DNA from: Persea americana
Lineage: Eukaryota; Streptophyta; Magnoliopsida; Laurales; Lauraceae
Length of the DNA: 64,000 nt
Direction of reading: 5' to 3'
Assembly (NCBI GenBank): GCA_029852735.1
Contig: CM056809.1
Coordinates: forward strand, 37,280,444-37,344,443
Part shown: one piece after another, positions 58,101 through 64,000 of the stretch
Layout of the letters: each line of letters opens with the position of its first letter
How positions within the stretch are numbered: position 1 is the stretch's first letter
Notes under the pieces: generated by a model
Databases searched by the model: none
The model's input: only the letters and a program-made list of their open reading frames with translations
What the model was told of the DNA's origin: nothing
Position numbers and translations under genes: made by a program

Positions 58101-60925
58101 GAGTTTTGTTGGTTTTGAGTTTTTGAGTTAATTCGAGGTTAAGTTAATTAAGGTTTACTTATTCTAGGTTTAAAATGTTTTATTGTGTTGATTCGGATTA
58201 GTTTAAGGTCTTAACTAATTAATTTAAGCTTTAACCGGGGTGTCTTAGGGAATGAATAGGCTGGGCACCCAGGTGGCTGTGGAAGGATGGGCGCCCAGGG
58301 GGTTGTCTTTTGGGGTTTTAAGTTTTTGTTTTTTTAAAGTTCTTAATTATTTCTAAATCCGAATTAATTTGGGTCTTAAGGTTTTAGGGCTCTTAATGAT
58401 TTGATGTTTCTTAAGTTAGCTAATTATGATGTTTTAATTAATCTTATGAGTTATCCTACTTAGGCGCTAAATTCAATAATCTGGACCATCTAATTATTCT
58501 TTTTGGGTTTTCTGGATATCTTTTAATTTGTTTTTAGTTTCTCCTCTAATTTACTAGAGAGTAAGGGAAAAGAAGAAGGGATTTTATGTTTATGATTTTT
58601 TTGGGAGTTTCTATGGTTGTGTGATTCAAATGATATGATGTGAAGTGTGACAAAAATGGTAATTCAAAGTTCAGAACATGTCAAACAAACAAACATATCA
58701 TTATCATGCAATTTCTAAATGAACTAAATGCGGAGGATTGGAAGTTGTGCACAAAAGTGGAGGAATCCACTTGGGCGCCACACCTGTGGTGCCTACCCTG
58801 TTCAGTAAGAGTTTTCAACGGAACACAACGAATGCACAAGAATCTTAGTGTTCTCAACACAACTTCCGATATTCAGCGACTGATGCAAATGTTTTAATTC
58901 AAACTACTAATGATGCAACTAATGAACCTACGAGCAAACAATGCAACGGGTGGAGATCTAGAACCTGGACCCTGTTGTAGAGGGTAGGCGCCCAGGGGGT
59001 GGCACCCAGGTGGTTCTGGAGAGGGCAAGCACCCAATGGGTGGCGTCCAGCCTTTCTGCCAGAGGCTGTTCGCGATCTCTTCGATACAAATGATGATGAT
59101 GATGATGATGCTAATGCGAGATTTGACCTAGCTGTGCAATTAGAACTACAAAATCAAAGCAAATCTACTATATTTATATGAATCTAAGCATGTTACTAAC
59201 ATGATAATGCATTAATTCCATTTTTATCTCAAGTTAATGTAGATCTATGATGCTCAAATGGCCCTAAGCATGTTTCTAAGCATGAATGGTAATGGAGTGT
59301 AGTAAAAGAAGGGAGATCTAGGAATACCGGTATGATGAAACGTTTATCAAGTTCCTAGATTGAAGCTTTCGCAAAGACCCATGGCTCCAGTTGAAGATAT
59401 GGAAGTTTCCTCCTCTCTTTCTCCTTCTTCTTCTCTAGATCTGAAGTTCTTCTCTAATGGTGGCTACCTTTCTTCTTTTTTTTCTATTCTCTATTTTTTG
59501 TCTCTTTTCTTTGGGTTTTTGGGTAGCCTCCTTTGTAAATGAAGTTAAGAGGGATTATATAGGTTTGGGACGAGTTTAGAAGGGCTAGGGCTTCATTATT
59601 TGGTGTTTCTAGAAGGTCTCACGCATCCCTAGGCGGCTTAAGCTATTTTAGAGTGAATTAGGGTTTGAGGGAGGATGGGTGCCCATGGGGCGGCGCCCAC
59701 ATGGTGTGTGCAGTCTGGGCGCCCACAGGGTGGTGCCCAGGTGGTCCTAGAGAGTGGGCGCCCACAGGGTGGTGCCCAGATGATTTGTGTTTCTCTTTTT
59801 GGACTTTGGTCCCATTTGTAGTCAGGATTGAACGGCTAGCTCTTCAGCTAGGGGACCTACACTATCATTAATAGGCCGGGCGCTACATGGGTGGTGCCTA
59901 GACAGATTTCAAGGCTGGGCGCCACATGGGTGGTGCCTAGGTGAACTTCAAGGCAGGGCGCCACATGGGTGGTGCCTAGGTGGTTCGGTGCGTCTTCGGT
60001 ACTGGGTCCCTATGTATGAATGGTCCCGGCCTAATCCCAAGCGGAACAAGTAAATTTGGAGGTGGGCGCCCACCATGGGCTGCCTAGGTAATTCTAGGCA
60101 GTGTGGGCACCACAGGGTTGGTGCCTATGTGGAACTCAGTAGGGTAGGCGCCACATGGGTGGTGCCTAGGTGGAGTCGATTCATTTTCGGAGTTCAGTCC
60201 CTACATTGAGCGGTCCCGGGCTACTTTTAGGCTAACTAGTGGAATTTGGAGGCTCGGCGCCCACCATGGGGTGCCTAGGTGGCCTTGGGCTGTGTGGGTG
60301 CCCACCATGGGGTGCCTAGGTGGCCTTGGGCTGTGTGGGCGCCCACCATGGGGTGCCTAGTTGATTTTCCATAGGGTGGGCGCCACATGGGTGGTGCCTA
60401 GATGGAGTTTCGTCATTTTTTCTAAAGCAAACTTCGAAGACTCATAACTTTTGACTTGCTTATCGGATTTGGACGTTCTATATATCTTCGGAAAGCTCTT
60501 GAAGTGAGGAATCCAATGGTTCAAATGTCCTAATGATTAGGGGTGAAGAAAAGTGAGGGATATCTGGATCAATGGATTCGGTTTCCTAACTTAGGCTGAT
60601 CGGGTGACATTTGGGTGAACTAAGCATAGTCTTTGGAGGGATTGACTTAAGCATGCCTTAAGTGGTCCAGAAAAGGTATAATTGGTGTCACGGTTCAGTA
60701 CTTGTGTAAGTGGAGGGTTCGGCTCGAGATCTCGATGCGACTTGGCTTTTCTCTCACGAATTTCTAGAAATTGTCGAACTAAGTCTAAAATTATCAACAA
60801 GCATCTTCATCGTCACTAATTAATCTGAATTATGCCATTAACCGTTTAATTGTGGGTAAAATGGGGGCACCGCTATATATGACAGGTGTTTAAGGCTATC
60901 ATAGGGGCCAAATGAGGTGTCTACA
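55180..60925 (-). repeat. Tat-like 5' LTR (5746 bp)
   Basis: Same termini as the left LTR and near-identical sequence, with differences concentrated as gains or losses of whole palindromic units. Contains the same short frame (59380-59542), (GAT)n (59087-59110) and TATA-like site (about 59552-59564). Confidence 0.95.
56480..60410. repeat. GGCGCC palindromic-word array, right LTR
   Basis: Same layout as in the left LTR. It has two extra units at 59890-59970, one extra at 60290-60330, and is short of units or half-units near 57390, 58262 and 58985-59050. The changes are whole-unit steps. Confidence 0.92.
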
Positions 60926-61388
60926 ATGGCTGTGCTGGAGATGAGAGAATGAACTCAAAGGAGTTCATCCTCATCTTGTAAACCACATTTTTGCACTCAA
61001 ACCCCCCACAACCAAATTCCATTAACTACATTTTGAGTCAAATAAATGGTCATTTGATCCAATTCACGTCGAATGGAATCGCTCCCAGTACGGAAACTAA
61101 CGTACTCCTCGAGATACATGCGCGGGCATCAAGAGTTTCCGTATTCGACGAAATACGTGAAAATTCGTATTTACGAAAAAAGTCCTCATATTCCTCAATC
61201 TAAGCCAAAAATCATTCTAATCCATTCAATAACATTCATTACCTTTTTATCAAGCTCAAATTGATCATTTGAGGCAATTTCAACTCAATTTGGTCATCAA
61301 CCAACATTAATTCAATAAAACACGTTCAATTAGCATTAAGCCCGATTAATTAGAGTTAATCTTGATTAACTCGGGACAGGGTGTTACA
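60926..61388 (-). repeat. Second solo LTR, piece 3 (element 5' end)
   Basis: On the minus strand it starts TGTAACACCCTGTCCCGAG. It is AT-rich after that and its right edge meets the CGTTG duplication. No gene. Confidence 0.85.
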
Positions 61389-61393
61389 CGTTG

Positions 61394-62560
61394 ATGGGCC
61401 CAATTCAGTAGAACAAGATGGCATGGGCTCATGATGGCCTGGCATATATTGATTGTCAGCAAGTAGACTAGGGTGTTGTTGTCTTGGTGCATATAACACC
61501 AGGTCATGAGGGTTGGGTTCAGACGAACCTGACGCCTTAATTACTTAATGCGTTTGCAGTTGAAGTGGGTACCTTGGATGGACAGGTGTTGACAAGTGAA
61601 TTGCTATTGACAAGTGGCTTGCCATGGTTACCTAGGGTTGGTTGGGCTACTAGTGTTTGATTTGTGTAGTGGGTGGGTACATATGACCATGCAGAACATG
61701 AAGTGGTGGCAAAACTAGATGCAAAGGGATAGTGCTTTTCATCAACTATCACACGACGGCTCAGCAACCATGATAGTCCCCACTTCCATGACAACGATAA
61801 TTTGACCGGCCACAAGAACTAGACTGGCCATGGGAGGTCGGATTAGTGTAGAGCGCAATAGCAAGCAGCTCAACAATAGGTATCTAAAAGCTAGCTAAAC
61901 AGTTCTTCGAAAGAGAATGGAGTTATGAGCTGAATCATACTCGGGGCACTAGACCATTAAGAGTTTGATTGCAGAGGTCATACTCTGAAACTGGTTGAGC
62001 AATAGCTTCAAGGCATTAGTTATGCCCTTCATTTTATCCAAATACCCAGTGATCGACATGCCACCCTTTCTCAAATTCTGAAGCTGTTGTTTAGTTGTAA
62101 CATACACTAGTGAAACTGAATAAGATGGAGCTTCCCTAGTCGCTACCAAACCTCGAGTGCAAACTGGAGACCCACAACCCTTTGGAGAACTTGAGGCATG
62201 AGTGTGGTATCTATCCATAAAAGAACAAGTACATCTTGTTCAATCCAGACATCAAAGGCAAGATTAACCTTAGATATGAGATTATTTTCTTTGTCACGAA
62301 GAAACTGCTCAAGGTATGAAGTCGTGCCATGAACATATTTAAGCAGTTTATTTGTTCAAAGAATAGTAAGAAATTGAGTTTTCCATAGGAGATAGTTATC
62401 AATAAGGCTTGCAATATTAGGTATAGAGATGGTACCTACTATATTCATTGAGATAGCCTTGAGAGATAACACCTAGAGAAAACCATAACAAATCCTAAGC
62501 TTGAAGAAAAAGAGAAACATGAACGATGGAAGAACACATCAAACTCTTAATTTAGGGAGT
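61394..62560 (-). pseudogene. Copia gag and following linker
   Basis: On the minus strand 62414-62211 has ALLITISYGKLNFLLFF and 62218-61949 has LVYVTTKQQLQNLRKGGMSI then YLDKMKGITNAL, the UBN2-type gag of copia elements. A knuckle-like CHGSGDYHGC segment and a Pro/Ser/Thr-rich linker follow (PNPHDLVLYAPRQQHPSLL), the latter continuous with 19321. Frameshifts and stops are frequent. Protease and integrase motifs are missing between gag and linker. Confidence 0.8.
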
Positions 62561-62747
62561 ATTGTAAATTGCCAACTGAGTGCAAGTGCTCGATAGGAAC
62601 TAAAGGTCCAACACTCTAACTGAGTGTATTCAATGGTCAAACTAGTGGTATGTGGGGGGCAACAATACCCAACACTTATAGCAGCAAAAAGGATGGCTAC
62701 AGTAGCTAGGAATAGTACATATAAACAGATGCGAAGACTGGTGTTTT

Positions 62748-62758
62748 GACTAATACCA
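62748..62758 (-). other. Degenerate copia primer binding site
   Basis: The minus strand reads TGGTATTAGTC, close to the initiator-Met PBS TGGTATCAGAGC, nine bases inside the 5' LTR end. Confidence 0.6.
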
Positions 62759-62767
62759 TTAACGTAT

Positions 62768-62996
62768 TTCAAAAGCACGACTTCCTGTGTTTTCATTACT
62801 TGTATTTATAATACATGATTGACAATATACAGTTGTTGTGTGGTAAGATAGAGTACATTCGAAAGGAAGTTTATCTTTATCCTAAACAGATGTTTATCTG
62901 AGAGTTTCAGAGTTTCAAACAGTGGATGATGCCAAGCATTATCTGATGACCGGATGAAAGCCTTGGTCCTTATTTGATGAGGTTGATAGGCTAACA
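62768..62996 (-). repeat. Copia 5' LTR (229 bp)
   Basis: On the minus strand it runs from TGTTAGCC to TTTTGAA and matches both fragments of the left LTR. A TATA box (TATAAATA, 62803-62810, minus strand) is followed by about 35 bases of R/U5. Confidence 0.82.
62803..62810 (-). promoter_or_regulatory. TATA box of copia LTR
   Basis: TATAAATA on the minus strand. The split of the left LTR falls right at this box, so only the right LTR keeps it. Confidence 0.65.
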
Positions 62997-64000
62997 CTAA
63001 TAGCGCTGACTGATTCAAACCACCGGCCACTGGTTCCACAATGACTTACTGTTCATGATAGTGCACTATTTTGGCACCCATTTCAGCCACTACCTCCACT
63101 TCCTTTACTTCCAGCAACTGCCTCCACTCTTTGAAGGTTATAAATAGGGGTCATTGGGCAACAACTGGGATCAATCAAGCATCTTTGCTCCACCCAAAAC
63201 TCTACAGAAACTTTGATAACTTCGAGAGCAAAGTGGGAACTCTGTCAAAGCTTTGGCATCTTTAACCTCTAACACTAGGTACTTAACCTCTAGAAATTCA
63301 ACTAGAAGAGTCACAAACAGTTACTAGAACCATGATACATCAAAATTTCATAGTCTTCTAGGACTTTCTTTGTCTTCTTTCACTTAAGGAGGGATGAGAT
63401 CCTTAACTTTGTTGTGTTCATCGTTTCTGCTTACCATACAACACCCTTAGAATGACACATTGGATTCTCTCTGTTGGCACAATAACCAATGTTTCCCCTG
63501 GAATTCGCACTTCGCGTCCCTAAGAAGATGAGCGACATGCTACAAAGATTGCCTTAAGGACATCAAAACATATACATCTTCACACTTTCAGTTCGACATG
63601 CCTTAGAAGAGCTTACTAAGGTGTTTTTATCAAGTCCCTCGAAGCTGATTAGAGGATAAACCGGATTCGGAGAGTGGAGTTTATGGCTAATTAAAAAAAT
63701 TTTGCCCTTTTAGCCCAAGGATCGTAAGTCAGCTGTGACGATATTGCATTTGTAACCTCATTAAATATAGGTACCGCAGAACCTATCATAAATCAAGTCA
63801 TATTTAATACCAAAGCAAAGGAATACTCGTTCCCATTAATAATTAAAGTTTCATCAAAGAATGAGTAAAACTATACAAAGACAATTAGATTATTAACAAA
63901 TGGCCATCCCAATATCCTAGATCATTTAAAGAAGCATAAAGTCAATAATGATGAGAAAGGTCCAACGAGGAATAACAAATGTCTAAAGACAAATCTAAGG
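62997..64000. other. Right flank: LTR-like sequence and unidentified DNA
   Basis: Starts with GC words (CCACCGGCCACTGGTTCC) and then a perfect TATAAATA at 63139-63146 (plus strand) with a leader-like region after it. It probably continues the repeat begun at 2284-2572. From 63640 a minus-strand frame (SSQLTYDPWAKRAKFF and upstream) is partly open, but I do not recognise it. No secure gene. Confidence 0.4.
63139..63146 (+). promoter_or_regulatory. TATA box in right-flank LTR-like repeat
   Basis: TATAAATA followed by GGGG, with GC-rich words upstream and a leader-like region downstream. The layout matches U3-TATA-R of an LTR. Confidence 0.45.

Larger units (their letters stand above)
29755..60925 (-). 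mobile_element. Giant Tat/Ogre-like Ty3/gypsy retrotransposon (31.2 kb)
   Basis: Two long LTRs (29755-35479 and 55180-60925) in the same orientation are flanked by a perfect ATGGC duplication (29750-29754 and 60926-60930). On the minus strand, a PBS adjoins the right LTR and a polypurine tract adjoins the left. The order gag, protease, RT, RNase H, second RNase H, integrase, with a large extra region before the 3' LTR, is that of the Tat lineage. At 31,171 bp it would rank among the largest plant LTR elements. All coding parts carry stops or frameshifts, so it is probably non-autonomous now. Confidence 0.95.
19327..61388 (-). mobile_element. Second solo LTR (Tekay/Del-like), split by two younger retrotransposons
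   Basis: The left edge is TGTCACGACCTGGGCCCGCG and the right edge GACAGGGTGTTACA, with perfect CGTTG duplications at 19322-19326 and 61389-61393. On the minus strand it starts TGTAACACCCTGTCCCGAG, typical of chromovirus LTRs. The LTR's own sequence is three pieces: 19327-20201, 28605-29754 and 60926-61388. They total about 2.48 kb after removing duplicated target bases. No internal gag or pol of its own is present, hence a solo LTR. A TATA-like minus-strand site lies near 19475-19490. Confidence 0.9.
2573..62996 (-). mobile_element. Ty1/copia LTR retrotransposon, minus strand, heavily interrupted and internally deleted
   Basis: Read on the minus strand, the element starts at a 5' LTR (62768-62996) and passes a degenerate initiator-Met primer site (TGGTATTAGTC, about 62748-62758). 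It then runs through a UBN2-type gag (about 62414-61949), an IN-RT-type linker, RT (10970-10366 and 8722-8400), RNase H (8375-7869), a polypurine tract and a 3' LTR (7731-7556 plus 2607-2573). The reading frame resumes correctly across the TSD of the solo LTR (61394 to 19321) and across the TTA of the Harbinger (19226 to 10970), which confirms one original element. Protease and integrase cannot be found: only short linker remains between gag and RT. Right flank is CTAAT and left flank GCTAT, so the copia's own TSD is not exact. Confidence 0.85.

Noticed and set aside
19327..61388. A single ~42 kb LTR retrotransposon with ends at CGTTG
   Set aside because: The ends are the start and end of one LTR. 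After removing the two nested elements only about 2.5 kb of LTR remains, so it is a solo LTR.
62539..62796. 85-residue minus-strand frame starting in the copia LTR
   Set aside because: It covers U5, the PBS and leader; hydrophobic composition but no motif and no conservation evidence.

Overview
This is nuclear DNA from a flowering plant with a repeat-rich genome. The only clear piece of a normal host gene is at the far left: the last three coding exons of a glycerophosphodiester phosphodiesterase (GDPD) gene (32-2109). Almost everything else is one deeply nested stack of transposable elements. No tRNA, rRNA, CRISPR or bacterial-type operon structure was seen. The species cannot be named from the sequence.

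The nest can be read from matching target-site duplications (TSDs). (1) A minus-strand Ty1/copia element spans about 2573-62996. Its right (5') LTR is 62768-62996. Its left (3') LTR is itself split, at 2573-2607 and 7556-7731. Only gag, reverse transcriptase (RT) and RNase H pieces remain, with no integrase. (2) The left LTR is split by about 5 kb of DNA carrying a broken exon of ribosomal protein S13. The copia RT is split by about 1.6 kb that starts with a run of 22 G. (3) A PIF/Harbinger DNA transposon (10974-19223, TSD TTA) lies in the copia body. It encodes a DDE transposase and a Myb/SANT-like ORF1, and it also carries a first exon resembling a plant TOM1/TOM3-family membrane protein. 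Its ORF1 is cut by a solo chromovirus-type LTR (13213-16200, TSD CATCC). (4) A second solo LTR of the same broad type (19327-61388, TSD CGTTG) also sits in the copia body. It is split by two younger elements: a plus-strand Tekay/Del-like Ty3/gypsy element (20202-28604, TSD ATTAT) and a giant minus-strand Tat/Ogre-like Ty3/gypsy element (29755-60925, TSD ATGGC).

The Tat-like element is 31.2 kb long with LTRs of 5725 and 5746 bp. Reading leftwards on the minus strand it has a PBS, gag, aspartic protease, RT, RNase H, a second (archaeal-type) RNase H, and integrase. Between integrase and the 3' LTR, on the opposite (plus) strand, is a many-exon gene (40267-44351) encoding a plant mobile domain (PMD), an acidic segment and a coiled-coil tail. 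In front of it are four or five tandem AG-exon-GT modules. These add up to an antisense passenger gene carried inside a retrotransposon.

The strongest unexplained pattern is shared by several unrelated repeats. Each long LTR carries its own array of GC-rich, perfectly or nearly palindromic words: TTCGCTCGAGCGAA in the Tekay-like LTR, TTCGGTCGACCGAA-like in one solo LTR, CGGCTAGCCG-like in the other, and TGGGCGCCCA / GGTGGCGCCCAGG in the Tat-like LTR (about 30 units per LTR). In the chromovirus LTRs the array lies in U3, upstream of a TATA-like site. In the Tat LTRs the arrays flank the TATA-like site and have gained and lost whole units between the two LTRs. This modular LTR palindrome system is the best candidate here for something undescribed.
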